Source of the DNA: an uncultured Opitutia bacterium | GTDB lineage: Bacteria; Verrucomicrobiota; Verrucomicrobiia; Opitutales; CAJWYM01 | Reading direction: 5' to 3' | DNA length: 55,387 nt | NCBI GenBank assembly: GCA_913049555.1 | Contig: CAJWYM010000013.1 | Span: forward strand, 1 to 55,387 | In this document: in pieces, positions 28,987 to 37,789 of the stretch | Numbering within the stretch: position 1 is the first letter of the stretch | How the letters are laid out: each line of letters opens with the position of its first letter | Notes under the pieces: generated by a model | What the model saw: the letters and a program-made list of their open reading frames with translations, nothing else | What the model was told of the DNA's origin: nothing | The model's database searches: none | Position numbers and translations under genes: made by a program

Positions 28987-29670
28987 CTATTTGGATCGAA
29001 TGGCTTCCAAGCCAAAACTATTGTCCCTTCCAAAACCTAGAGTATCCGCTGTACTATTCGGATCCGGGATCACTTCTTTAATTTGATGACCCGCCTCATA
29101 AACGGCTTGGTAAATAGGCACTTGATTCTCATTCCATAAAGTTTCTAGCCCGTGAGGAAGGTTGTTTTTAAAATGGATTTCCCAACGAATCTTTCCTATT
29201 TTGTATCTGGCCTCTCGCTTTTTTGTCCCATCCGTGTTCCATTGAATTAAAGAACCTTCTAAATTTCCATTTTTGTAGGTCGCCTCATAAATCTTCTTTC
29301 CATCTTCAGTAAAACCATAGGAAATTCCTGATTCCTTACCTGCTGAGAAATTGCTGATTGCTTGAACTTGACCGCTTGGATAAAAGGATTTTGCAGTCCC
29401 GTCTAAGAGACCTTCTTTGAATTGGGCTTCTGATATTTTATTTCCCGAGGGGGATTTCTCGATGGACAGACCAGTAAAGGGCTTTTGACTTTTGCTAAGA
29501 TAGCAAATCTCGCTTTTCATTTCTAAGTCAGTCACATGGACCCTTTTAGTGCCCCAAAAAGCTGTATTTAAAATGAGTATGAGTAAAATATATAGGGTTG
29601 AGGATGATTTTTTTTTCAAGTTCTGAATTATAATTTCGTGTTGTAAGTGCATGAAAGAAAATTTGGGCAT
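28987..29670 (-). CDS. membrane-anchored MORN-repeat (YwqK-like) protein
   Basis: A 227-residue protein with one N-terminal hydrophobic anchor (STLYILLILILNTAFW) and then several MORN_2-type repeats (YPSGQVQAISNFSAGKESG, NTDGTKKREARYKIGKIR, and others, each near 22 residues). Such proteins are often annotated as YwqK-family antitoxins, but no toxin gene is present. The ATG at 29670 lies six bases after the permease stop, so it is the final gene of the DUF3299/ABC operon. A scaffold role outside the inner membrane is possible. Confidence 0.7.
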   Translation of the reverse strand: MPKFSFMHLQHEIIIQNLKKKSSSTLYILLILILNTAFWGTKRVHVTDLEMKSEICYLSKSQKPFTGLSIEKSPSGNKISEAQFKEGLLDGTAKSFYPSGQVQAISNFSAGKESGISYGFTEDGKKIYEATYKNGNLEGSLIQWNTDGTKKREARYKIGKIRWEIHFKNNLPHGLETLWNENQVPIYQAVYEAGHQIKEVIPDPNSTADTLGFGRDNSFGLEAIRSK

Positions 29671-29675
29671 TCTTT

Positions 29676-30866
29676 TTAAGACTCGATATTGTGGAGTGGA
29701 GAGTTGCGATAAGCAATCCATCCCGGAATGATAGAAGAAAGAATTCCAGCTATTAAAACAATTCCGCTGATATAAAAAATCAATGGATCGAGGAAAATCA
29801 GTTCTATCAGGATTCCCATCTTTATCCAGAGGAACTGTTGAATAATGAATGCGGCAAGGGCATATAGAGAAAAGGACAATAGAAGGGCGATCGCACTAAT
29901 TATAAAGCCTTCTACAAGGACTGAGAAGAGTAGGGTCTTTTTATTGGCTCCTATTATGCGAAAGATTGCCAATTCTTTTCTCCGCTCTCGAATGGAATTG
30001 AATAAAATGGCAAAATTGGAAAGAGTCGCAATGAATGCTACCAAAACACCAACAATTTTTAATGCTAGAGTTGCCCATTCTGTTTTAGCGAAAAAGTTTC
30101 TAATCACTAAAGCTGTAGGCCAAACGAAAGTAAGTTTGTTGCCTTGTTTGTTGTACATCATTTGAAGCATGAAACCAGCCTTACCCTTGAGCTTTAATAA
30201 TACAGCGCTTAGACTTTGAGCGAATTCCTCTGAATGACCCTCCATATTCTGAACCCCATGCAAAGGAATCCATAAGACTCGATCTACAGGAGTTCCGGTT
30301 TTCTTTAAAATCCCTACAACTCTGTACTGTTCCTGGTGCTTCGCAGATTCTTGGTATTGTAAACCATGATAAGGATGAAAAACATCCCCAATTTTAAGAT
30401 TTAGAGTTTGCGCAACAAATAAACCAATGACGGCCTCTTTCTCTTTTTTACCAAAAACTCTCCCTTCAATTTCAAATTTTCGACCCTTTTTATACTCGTG
30501 CAAGGTCATGTAATCTTGGTTTGTTCCAACAATTCTAAATCCCTTAAAATTATCTCCTACGGCAATGGGAATTGCAGATTTAACTGCTGGGTGACTTTTG
30601 ATCTGTTGATAATCTAACATAGTGATAGTGCCAGGCGAACTATCCATATGAAAGAGAGAATTAAGAACGAGTTGGAGTTGAGATCCTCTTGCCCCTAAAA
30701 CTGCATCAAATCCACCATTGTTTTGGCGAATCGACTTTTCTGTTTGTTGTATGAGTAACCAAACGGTGAAGAGTAAAGTAGTGGATAAAGCAATTGAATG
30801 AATAGAGATTATTGATGAGATCCAGTGAATCTTAAGATTTCTTAGTGCTATTGTGACAGGGATCAT
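29676..30866 (-). CDS. ABC transporter permease, FtsX/MacB type
   Basis: Permease of 396 residues with one N-terminal transmembrane helix (about 17-37), a large extracytoplasmic domain and three C-terminal helices in an FtsX domain, as in LolC, LolE and MacB. The sequence SNFAILFNSIRERRKELAIFRIIGA is the cytoplasmic coupling segment of the family. The ATG at 30866 overlaps the ATPase stop as ATGA, which decides the start against an upstream alternative. Substrate is not evident; MacB-type pumps normally export or remodel rather than import. Confidence 0.88.
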   Translation of the reverse strand: MIPVTIALRNLKIHWISSIISIHSIALSTTLLFTVWLLIQQTEKSIRQNNGGFDAVLGARGSQLQLVLNSLFHMDSSPGTITMLDYQQIKSHPAVKSAIPIAVGDNFKGFRIVGTNQDYMTLHEYKKGRKFEIEGRVFGKKEKEAVIGLFVAQTLNLKIGDVFHPYHGLQYQESAKHQEQYRVVGILKKTGTPVDRVLWIPLHGVQNMEGHSEEFAQSLSAVLLKLKGKAGFMLQMMYNKQGNKLTFVWPTALVIRNFFAKTEWATLALKIVGVLVAFIATLSNFAILFNSIRERRKELAIFRIIGANKKTLLFSVLVEGFIISAIALLLSFSLYALAAFIIQQFLWIKMGILIELIFLDPLIFYISGIVLIAGILSSIIPGWIAYRNSPLHNIES

Positions 30867-31516
30867 TTTACTTGATTGATTTCTTTCCAATGAATTTTGG
30901 TTGTAAAACGATTCCATACATTCGTGTCATGGGTAACTACAAGCAGAGCTGTTTTATGATCGGAGCTTAATTTCTGCAGGAGTTCAATCGAAACGGCTGA
31001 ATTTTCATCATCTAAACTTGCAGTTGGTTCGTCTGCTAGTAAAAGACTGGGTTTGTTAACGAGAGCTCTAGCAATGGCAAGTCTTTGCTTTTCACCAACA
31101 GACATTTGCTTCGGCAGACGGTTTCTCTGATGAGAAATTCCAAGCTCTTCTAGTAATTTATAAGCAAAGTATTCATCTACATGGCCAGCAATTTTCATAG
31201 CAATCATTAAGTTTTCTAAGGCTGAAAATCCCTGAAGAAGCAAAAATTGTTGATGGAGATATCCAATGTTTTTGGCTCTAAAATGGTCACGCTCTGATTC
31301 CGAGCAATTGGATAAAGCAATTTCATTCACTTTAATACATCCTCGAGAGGCTTTTAAAATACCAGCACATAGATTTAAGAAAGTGCTTTTTCCGGACCCA
31401 CTTTCCCCTTTTATTGCAATGGATTCACTTTGCGAAAGAAAGAATTCGGGAACATTGACAATTGTGTTCTTTCCAAATTGTTTTTGCAGGTTTTGTATTT
31501 CGAGAATCAAACTCAT
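30863..31516 (-). CDS. ABC transporter ATP-binding protein, LolD/MacB-like
   Basis: A 217-residue stand-alone ATPase that pairs with the next gene. Walker A GESGSGKST is at 37-45, Walker B SLLLADEP at 157-164 and the switch His at 196. The signature motif reads MSVGEKQR (138-145), a variant of LSGGQ seen in some LolD-like proteins. Four-base overlaps with the DUF3299 gene upstream and the permease gene downstream show translational coupling. Confidence 0.9.
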   Translation of the reverse strand: MSLILEIQNLQKQFGKNTIVNVPEFFLSQSESIAIKGESGSGKSTFLNLCAGILKASRGCIKVNEIALSNCSESERDHFRAKNIGYLHQQFLLLQGFSALENLMIAMKIAGHVDEYFAYKLLEELGISHQRNRLPKQMSVGEKQRLAIARALVNKPSLLLADEPTASLDDENSAVSIELLQKLSSDHKTALLVVTHDTNVWNRFTTKIHWKEINQVK

Positions 31517-32070
31517 TGAATGAAAACATGATTCGTTGTACAGTGATATAGACCATTGAAGACTCCCCCTTCAAAATCAGCCCTCACCTCTAAGGCTCCT
31601 CGGATTGTAATCAATCTTTCAAGATCAAATACATCTGTTCCATCAGGAACTGTAACTACAATCCATTCATTGTAATCAATATTATCTCCAAAACAGCAGG
31701 TTTGAAGATTTGCAAGAAGCAAAAAAAGAGTAATTTTGCCATCATCATCTAATTCAATGGGAAGCATGAATCCTGAAATTTCTATTGGTTGTCCTTGTTT
31801 ATTTAGGATTGAATCTGGAATTTCTGAATTTGTAAAAAATTCAAACTCACCTTCAGAGATTTCTTTTTGCTCAATTTCAAATTCGAAATTTGTTAAGAAG
31901 GAAAAAGGAAGGATTTCTTCTCCATAATCATTTTTCTTCGGTTCCGTTGCTGCACCAATCGTCCTATCAAGTTGAAACCTTCTGGATTCAGCAAGTAAGG
32001 GATGCATGCTTGAAAACAGAAAGGGGATCGCCAGCAAGAATGAATGGCACTGAATAAGGATTGAATTCAC
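31513..32070 (-). CDS. DUF3299 secreted protein
   Basis: A 185-residue protein with an N-terminal hydrophobic signal (about 9-26), starting at a GTG. The DUF3299 features are ISGFMLPIELDDDGKITLFLLL (98-119), TCCFGDN with adjacent cysteines 125-126, and NEWIVVTVPDG. These fit a small periplasmic beta domain. It is coupled by overlap to the ABC ATPase, so it is probably the periplasmic partner of that transporter. The gene follows the preceding one by two bases. Confidence 0.8.
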   Translation of the reverse strand: MNSILIQCHSFLLAIPFLFSSMHPLLAESRRFQLDRTIGAATEPKKNDYGEEILPFSFLTNFEFEIEQKEISEGEFEFFTNSEIPDSILNKQGQPIEISGFMLPIELDDDGKITLFLLLANLQTCCFGDNIDYNEWIVVTVPDGTDVFDLERLITIRGALEVRADFEGGVFNGLYHCTTNHVFIQ

Positions 32071-32072
32071 TA

Positions 32073-32639
32073 CTATTTATTGAAAAGGATTTTGTCTGAT
32101 TCTGCCCAAGTTACATAGGGGTTTTCTTTAATTTTTATTAGCGCCAAAGATACGGAGTCAATATGCGGATGATTGATTCCAACTACATATAGCTTTGGTT
32201 TTTTATGATATTCACGATAATGAAACATCGAAGGGTCTAGTGATTCTCTGAAAGCCCTAGAGTCACTTCCTTCTTTGACTTTTACTTGAATTTGATCCGC
32301 AGCTATATATCTATATCGGATTCCCTCATCCGTATCGAATTGATCCATTTGAACCCAAGTATAGTTATGATTGAACTTAAGCAACCAACTGCGTCTTTCA
32401 AAACCATTTTCTAATACTTCTTTTTTAAATTCTTGTATTCTCCCTGCTAGAATTGGTTTGGGAGAATTTATCGGAATAGGTTCTGAATATTCCCCTGATT
32501 CGGTCTGGTTTTGAGGGGTTTGCAACGCTTTTTCAACCGCATCTTTTTCAGCCTTTTTGCCTCCAATAATCAAGCTTACAACTAGGCATCCAAGGACGAA
32601 GCCAATTCCAAATACTTGCAATCGTTTAGTTTGTTTCAT
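32073..32639 (-). CDS. membrane-anchored hypothetical protein with I9-like C-terminus
   Basis: A 188-residue protein with a single N-terminal membrane helix (VFGIGFVLGCLVVSLIIG), a flexible polar linker (30-60) and a compact domain. Its last segment (about 145-185), VVGINHPHIDSVSLALIKI then ENPYVTWAESDKIL, resembles the inhibitor_I9 propeptide of subtilases, where the tail sits in the protease active site. No protease gene is adjacent. The start overlaps the ispD end by 14 bases. The domain relation is a visual impression and needs a profile search. Confidence 0.6.
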   Translation of the reverse strand: MKQTKRLQVFGIGFVLGCLVVSLIIGGKKAEKDAVEKALQTPQNQTESGEYSEPIPINSPKPILAGRIQEFKKEVLENGFERRSWLLKFNHNYTWVQMDQFDTDEGIRYRYIAADQIQVKVKEGSDSRAFRESLDPSMFHYREYHKKPKLYVVGINHPHIDSVSLALIKIKENPYVTWAESDKILFNK

Positions 32640-33357
32640 TTTGTGTTTTAATAATATATTCTAAAAAAGAGAGATCTTGAGGATAGGTAATTTTTGGGTT
32701 TAAACATGTATTTTCTACAATTTGGATTTTTTCACCTAAAAGTTCAAAGGCTGCATTGTCGTCAGTGATGAATGCTTTTTCTTCCATTACTTTTTGGTAG
32801 GCTCTTTTAATTGTATCATAATGAAAAGCTTGGGGAGTCTCCATGGCCCAAAGAGCCAAACGATTGACATCCACCAAAGAGGACGGGGATTGAGTAGGTT
32901 CTGGATTCACTGCTCGTTTGATTGAATCGGTTAAACGATGGGCTAGGGTAGTTCCAGAAACCCTATGCAAGAGTTGATACATTGTTTTGATGGTACAAGG
33001 TCGCAAAAGAGGCCTCGCTGAATCGTGAATAAATATTTGATCTGGTTTGCTTTTAGATGCACAAATACCATTGTACACAGAATTTTGCCTTTCTTCTCCG
33101 CCGATACAAAAAGTAAAGTCCAGTTCATGCGTTGAGTTTGGAAGTATTTTTCGAATACAATTTTCTTGATCTTTGTCTCGAACGACAATCACAATCTCGA
33201 CTATAAACGGTAAGGATGCAAAAGATTCCAGACTGTATTGAATGACTGGTTTTTGATTCAATTTCCATAATATTTTATCCTCTACAACACCGCTCATACG
33301 CGAGCTTCTACCTCCTGCCAGTAAAACAGCAGCCGCTGTATGAGAAAATTTAGACAT
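32626..33357 (-). CDS. ispD: 2-C-methyl-D-erythritol 4-phosphate cytidylyltransferase
   Basis: Third enzyme of the MEP isoprenoid pathway; forms CDP-methylerythritol from MEP and CTP. The 243-residue protein has the CTP loop LLAGGRSSRM (12-21) with Lys28, HDSARPLLRP, and ETPQAF with TDDNAAFELLG. The ATG at 33357 gives MSKFSHTAAAVLLAGG and is preferred to a TTG at 33372. It overlaps the end of pyrF by eight bases. The presence of IspD indicates isoprenoids from the MEP rather than the mevalonate pathway. Confidence 0.94.
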   Translation of the reverse strand: MSKFSHTAAAVLLAGGRSSRMSGVVEDKILWKLNQKPVIQYSLESFASLPFIVEIVIVVRDKDQENCIRKILPNSTHELDFTFCIGGEERQNSVYNGICASKSKPDQIFIHDSARPLLRPCTIKTMYQLLHRVSGTTLAHRLTDSIKRAVNPEPTQSPSSLVDVNRLALWAMETPQAFHYDTIKRAYQKVMEEKAFITDDNAAFELLGEKIQIVENTCLNPKITYPQDLSFLEYIIKTQNETN

Positions 33358-34051
33358 TGATTTCTGATGCAATGGATCTAAAGGCTACAAGCGGATTAGA
33401 AGCCATTAAAATAGGTCGCCCTACAACAATGAAGGAAGAGCCCGTTTCAATCGCTTGAGCAGGAGTCATAATTCTTTTTTGATCTTGAAAATCAGCACCA
33501 CTCGGACGAATACCCGGCGTTACTAAAAAAGGTTCCGTTCCAAGCATTTTTCTCAATTTTGAAACTTCTAGAGGGGAACAGACCAATCCTTTGAGGTTTG
33601 AATCAATCGCTATTTTGGCTAGGTCTGAAACTTGGGTCTCGGGTGTTTTATCAACGCCAACCTCGTTCAAGGCGACTTGATCCATTGAGGTTAGAACGGT
33701 GACTCCCAAAATAAGTAAATTAGGATTGGTTTTCTCCGCACTTTCTACAGCGGCTTGAATCATTTCACTGCCACCGCATGTATGAATTGTAAGCATTCCG
33801 ATTGGCAAATCTTTTAAACTTCGCACTGCCGAAGACACGGTGTTCGGGATGTCATGCAATTTAAGATCTAAAAATACAGAAAAACCTAAATTTGCAAAAC
33901 GAGTTACAACGGAGGGCCCATATTTAGTAAACAATTGAAGACCAATTTTCACCCATTTTAGCTCCCCTTGAAGTGGGCAAACAATTTTTTCTAATTGCTC
34001 AAGATCATCAAGATCTAAAGCGAGGATAATTTTCTCATTTGGATTGCTCAT
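33350..34051 (-). CDS. pyrF: orotidine 5'-phosphate decarboxylase
   Basis: Final step of UMP synthesis. The 233-residue TIM barrel carries ALDLD (11-15), the phosphate-side Lys36, and the catalytic array DLKLHDIPNT (62-71) with Asp62, Lys64 and Asp67. TPGIRPSG is the phosphate-binding loop. It is the first gene of a seven-gene minus-strand run down to the MORN protein, with every junction overlapping or within six bases. No pyr regulatory element is recognisable in the 157 bases upstream. Confidence 0.96.
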   Translation of the reverse strand: MSNPNEKIILALDLDDLEQLEKIVCPLQGELKWVKIGLQLFTKYGPSVVTRFANLGFSVFLDLKLHDIPNTVSSAVRSLKDLPIGMLTIHTCGGSEMIQAAVESAEKTNPNLLILGVTVLTSMDQVALNEVGVDKTPETQVSDLAKIAIDSNLKGLVCSPLEVSKLRKMLGTEPFLVTPGIRPSGADFQDQKRIMTPAQAIETGSSFIVVGRPILMASNPLVAFRSIASEINV

Positions 34052-34208
34052 TAGTAATTACAATAATTTTTCTTAAATTTTGAGCAATTTAAAAGGGGTT
34101 TCTTTGATTGGGTGAGATCGTTTCTGTAAAACTCAATTTCAACCGTGCAAAATGGCACCAGAAAGCCATTCAATTTCTTAGCAAAAATTTCTTTTCCTAT
34201 GAAAATAT

Positions 34209-35045
34209 TCATTTTCTGAGGGATCGATCCATCGCTGATTCCAGTGAATATTTGTCAATAAGCTTTAAAAATTCTGGATTTTTAATTAGTTTTAAAGTTT
34301 CGGGGTGAGTGGCAATCTGACTGTAATTTTTGTTTTGAATTAAAGGAAAAATGTCTGGATTTTTGGAAAAATTCTTTAAAAGTGGATCTTGAATTAGTTG
34401 TTTGAACTCATGGCTCTGTATCAGTTGATCTCGGGATTCACTGTCTCTTAAAATATTCGCAGATTTCGCGGAAAGTCGGTAGACTGAATCTGGGACAAGA
34501 TCTATTTTTTTATAGATTTGTTTTACGGAACTATCTTCCACTAAATTGTTTAAATGGTGGAATGTCTTGCCGATTAATCCCGGTGGATTTTCTTGATTCT
34601 CAAGCGGGTTTTGATTCATCAGAGAATTAAGAAATTTAATCCCAGAAAGAAAAATTAAAATCCAGATACAACCTACTCCTATTCCAAGGGAGGCTCCTCC
34701 TAATCCTGAGATTGTTTTGCTCAATCCTTCATGATCCCGAGTTCGCTTCGTTAGAAAAAGGCTTAGAACTTTAATGAAAAAATAGCTTAGAATTCCACAA
34801 CTGAGAGAGGAAATGGATCTTAATAAACTGAGATTCCAGTCGAGTTGATCTTGAAGGATCGGTACTAGAGTAGGCCCAATATAATATGCCCCTAAGTATC
34901 CAGCTATAATTGCTATCAAACTGAAAATTTTTCTACCGAATCCATCTGACCAGCCTTTAGACATGTGATAGATCATAAAAACAATACAGATTCCGTAGAA
35001 TACGTTGGCACCAATAGATGCTACATAAAAGCTTTCAATGATCAT
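34209..35045 (-). CDS. CvpA-family membrane protein with C-terminal helical repeats
   Basis: A 278-residue protein with four N-terminal membrane helices in CvpA arrangement (GWSDGFGRKIFSLIAIIAGYL, then GGASLGIGVGCIWILIF). The C-terminal 110 residues are soluble and carry short repeats of the form x-P-E/D-x-L-x-L-I (NPDIFPLIQN, HPETLKLIKN, NPEFLKLIDK). Such tails may bind other proteins. CvpA proteins are linked to envelope integrity and colicin V production in E. coli. It overlaps the preceding M50 peptidase gene. Confidence 0.75.
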   Translation of the reverse strand: MIIESFYVASIGANVFYGICIVFMIYHMSKGWSDGFGRKIFSLIAIIAGYLGAYYIGPTLVPILQDQLDWNLSLLRSISSLSCGILSYFFIKVLSLFLTKRTRDHEGLSKTISGLGGASLGIGVGCIWILIFLSGIKFLNSLMNQNPLENQENPPGLIGKTFHHLNNLVEDSSVKQIYKKIDLVPDSVYRLSAKSANILRDSESRDQLIQSHEFKQLIQDPLLKNFSKNPDIFPLIQNKNYSQIATHPETLKLIKNPEFLKLIDKYSLESAMDRSLRK

Positions 35046-35574
35046 TTTTCTTTTTAAGGAGTTCGTGAATTATTTGTCCATCTGTTTTCCATCCACATGG
35101 AAAATTTTTATTTGCAGGATACACTTTTGGTATGGCACTTAAAATAAAAAATTTGGCGTTGGTAATAAAAACAATGATTAACCCTATTTGAAAGCCAAAG
35201 CCTAGATTTTCATAAAATGAATGAAGTAGATAAATAGTTAGCATACTGAAGCATAAACTAAAGAGGGGGCCCCCTAAAGTTACCAGAATGAGAGCCTTTT
35301 TTTTTGTATCTTCTAACTTGTAGGAAGTGGTTCCATGACAATCTTTTGCATTGAATAATTTAAATTTTAAGAGATTCAGAGAAAGTTTTAAGAGCAATTT
35401 GCCTCCATAGCCTACTTGAACCTCAATGTTTTCTGCACCAACGATCTTGGCTAGAAAGGCATGACCCATTTCATGAATTAGACTTGCTAGAAGGTAAAAA
35501 ATACGAGGGATCCATAGGAAAGCAATGAGCAGAAAAAATCCTGATAGATATTCTGGCTGAAAAAAAGGATCCAT
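35035..35574 (-). CDS. M50-family membrane metallopeptidase
   Basis: A 179-residue membrane protein with the zinc motif HEMGH (34-38) inside the first part of a membrane segment, which marks site-2-protease-like M50 peptidases. A second putative ligand, Asp165 in TDGQ, is near the C-terminus. Several hydrophobic segments lie between. It lacks PDZ or CBS domains, so it is a minimal form. It lies downstream of ftsH, another membrane protease, but a terminator lies between. It overlaps the CvpA gene by 11 bases. The substrate is unknown. Confidence 0.75.
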   Translation of the reverse strand: MDPFFQPEYLSGFFLLIAFLWIPRIFYLLASLIHEMGHAFLAKIVGAENIEVQVGYGGKLLLKLSLNLLKFKLFNAKDCHGTTSYKLEDTKKKALILVTLGGPLFSLCFSMLTIYLLHSFYENLGFGFQIGLIIVFITNAKFFILSAIPKVYPANKNFPCGWKTDGQIIHELLKKKNDH

Positions 35575-35662
35575 GGTCTTTTAGATTCAGTTTCTAATTC
35601 AGCTGCATGAGGGATTCGGCTTCGTTTTTGAACTTCATTTTCTATTTATAGTTTTATCTACT

Positions 35663-35702
35663 CATAAATAAAGCCTAGATCACGATTTGTAATTCTAGGC
35701 TT
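35663..35702 (-). terminator. terminator after ftsH
   Basis: A 9-bp perfect stem (AAGCCTAGA at 35671-35679, TCTAGGCTT at 35694-35702) with a 14-base loop, then TATTTAT on the minus strand. On the plus strand A-rich sequence follows. The position just after ftsH (stop at 35726) supports termination, although the T-run is interrupted. Confidence 0.6.
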
Positions 35703-35725
35703 AAAAAATTAAAGATTTAATGGAA

Positions 35726-37771
35726 TCAGGATGCTGGAAGACCGGCTGCGTCTGGACCTAAATCGATGTCTTTTTTCTCAACACTTTTAACGGTATCATT
35801 GCTAGGGGGTTCTTCTGCGATCGGTTTCTCCATTTTATCTTCTCTTTTAGTTGGATGAACTTCTGATTGGATTTGACCATGATCTAAAATCTCATGGACA
35901 TGCTTTCCCTCGAGAGTTTCGTATTCCAGGAGACCATCAGCTAAAGTATGCATAGAATCCATTTTCAGAGTTAAGATCTCAATCGCTCTTTTATACTGAG
36001 TGTCTATGAGCAAATAAATCTCTCTATCAATACTCTTGGCAGTTTCTTCACTGTAGTTTTGATTCCTAGCGATTTCTTTGCCTAAAAATACATGATCTTG
36101 ATTTTCGCCGTAGGCAATCAGGCCTAGGTCACTCATTCCCCAATCACAGACCATGTTTCTTGCTATTTTAGTGGCCATTTTGATATCACCAGCAGCGCCA
36201 TTAGAAATGTCTCCCAAAACAAGTTCCTCAGCGGCTCTTCCACCCATGGCACAACAAATCTGATTGGTAAGCCTCTTCTTAGTATAACTAAGCATATCCT
36301 TCTTTGGAACAAACATTGTACTTCCAAGGCTTTGTCCTCTTGGAATTATCGTTACTTTATGAACTGGCAAAACACCATCATCTACAACTGCTTGGATAAT
36401 TGCGTGGCCTGCCTCATGATAGGCTGTGAGTTTGCGATCTTCGTCATCCATGAGTCGCCGGCGTTCACGACCGAATGAAATCTTTTCTCTAGCTTCATCG
36501 ATTTCATTCATGGAAACTTCTTTTTTGCCATATCGAGCAGCAATCAAAGCGCCTTCATTCAGTAAGTTGGCTAAATCTGCGCCGGAAAAACCAGGAGCAT
36601 TTCGAGCTACTAAGGTCAAATCAACAGATTCTGATAAGCTGATTTTTTTAGCATGCACTTTTAAAATATCTGCACGTCCTTCAAGGTCTGGTAAATCAAT
36701 AACCACTTGCCTATCAAAACGACCCGGTCTGAGGAGTGCGTTGTCTAAAACATCCGGGCGATTCGTTGCTGCAATAATGATGACCCCTTCATGACCATCA
36801 AATCCGTCCATTTCGACAAGAAGTGAATTTAAAGTTTGCTCACGTTCATCGTTGCCACCGCCAAGACCAGCACCCCGTTGTCTTCCAACAGCGTCAATTT
36901 CGTCTATGAAAATAAGGCATGGGGCGCTTTTACGACCCTGTTCAAACATATCTCTTACTCTAGCGGCACCTACACCTACAAACATTTCTACAAAATCTGA
37001 GCCTGAAATTGTGAAAAAAGGAACGTCGGCCTCTCCTGCTACTGCCTTCGCAAGGAGAGTTTTACCAGTACCTGGGGGACCCACCATCAAAACTCCCTTG
37101 GGGATTCTACCCCCAATGTCTTGGAATTTTTTGGGATCTCTGAGGAAATCAACAATTTCAGAAACTTCTTCTTTTGCTTCGTTGCACCCAGCGACATCTT
37201 GAAAGGTTACTTTGTCTTTGTCTCGAGTAAGCATTTTTGCTCTACTCTTCCCAAAACTCATGGCTCCTTTGCCAGCCATTTTGATTTGCCTAGTAAAGAG
37301 GAAGTAAAGAAGTCCAATGATCAACAGGAAGGGAAGAAAACCTACCAAAATGTCTTTCATCATGGTGCTGCTTCTTTTCTCTGAAAGTCCTGCATTCCGA
37401 AGAGCATCATAGTTGCTTTCAGTAAGCTTGCCTTCTGCTTGAAAGCTTTGAGTTCCACTGTTATTCACAAGAGAATTCGTTGGGTCAATTATTTGCTGAG
37501 AAGGATCTACTTTCATAGTTCCGCGGATAACATGCCAATCTGCACCTCCACTAGGGTCACTTTCGATAATCCCTTTAACAATCACCCCTTGCTCTGCTTT
37601 AAGAATGATCTCGGGAATGCTCATAATATTTTTAGCAACATTGCTAGTGGGGTTGGTCATCCACAATGCGATGATGGCAAAAATTATAATACCCCAAATC
37701 ATTAATACTTTGGGTTGAAATCGGTCTGGCTTTGGGGCCTTTCCTTTTGAATTGTTTTCTTGGTTGTTCAC
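35726..37771 (-). CDS. ftsH: ATP-dependent zinc metalloprotease FtsH
   Basis: Membrane AAA+ protease of 681 residues that degrades membrane and regulatory proteins. Two N-terminal helices (about 23-40 and 143-163) flank a periplasmic domain. The AAA module has Walker A GPPGTGKT near 229-236, Walker [10 protein letters not shown] and the second region of homology. The zinc motif HEAGH is near 450-454. The start is GTG at 37771. A long acidic C-terminal tail follows the protease domain. The gene begins 18 bases after tilS, an adjacency also known from Firmicutes. Confidence 0.96.
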   Translation of the reverse strand: MNNQENNSKGKAPKPDRFQPKVLMIWGIIIFAIIALWMTNPTSNVAKNIMSIPEIILKAEQGVIVKGIIESDPSGGADWHVIRGTMKVDPSQQIIDPTNSLVNNSGTQSFQAEGKLTESNYDALRNAGLSEKRSSTMMKDILVGFLPFLLIIGLLYFLFTRQIKMAGKGAMSFGKSRAKMLTRDKDKVTFQDVAGCNEAKEEVSEIVDFLRDPKKFQDIGGRIPKGVLMVGPPGTGKTLLAKAVAGEADVPFFTISGSDFVEMFVGVGAARVRDMFEQGRKSAPCLIFIDEIDAVGRQRGAGLGGGNDEREQTLNSLLVEMDGFDGHEGVIIIAATNRPDVLDNALLRPGRFDRQVVIDLPDLEGRADILKVHAKKISLSESVDLTLVARNAPGFSGADLANLLNEGALIAARYGKKEVSMNEIDEAREKISFGRERRRLMDDEDRKLTAYHEAGHAIIQAVVDDGVLPVHKVTIIPRGQSLGSTMFVPKKDMLSYTKKRLTNQICCAMGGRAAEELVLGDISNGAAGDIKMATKIARNMVCDWGMSDLGLIAYGENQDHVFLGKEIARNQNYSEETAKSIDREIYLLIDTQYKRAIEILTLKMDSMHTLADGLLEYETLEGKHVHEILDHGQIQSEVHPTKREDKMEKPIAEEPPSNDTVKSVEKKDIDLGPDAAGLPAS

Positions 37772-37789
37772 TGTGTAAATGATGAGCTT

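Noticed and set aside
28987-29670. YwqK-like protein as antitoxin of a toxin-antitoxin pair
   Set aside because: The MORN repeats explain the similarity, and no toxin gene lies beside it; the gene is the tail of an ABC operon.
36426-37202. Two plus-strand frames inside ftsH
   Set aside because: They are complements of the FtsH AAA and protease domains and show no start context or domain of their own.
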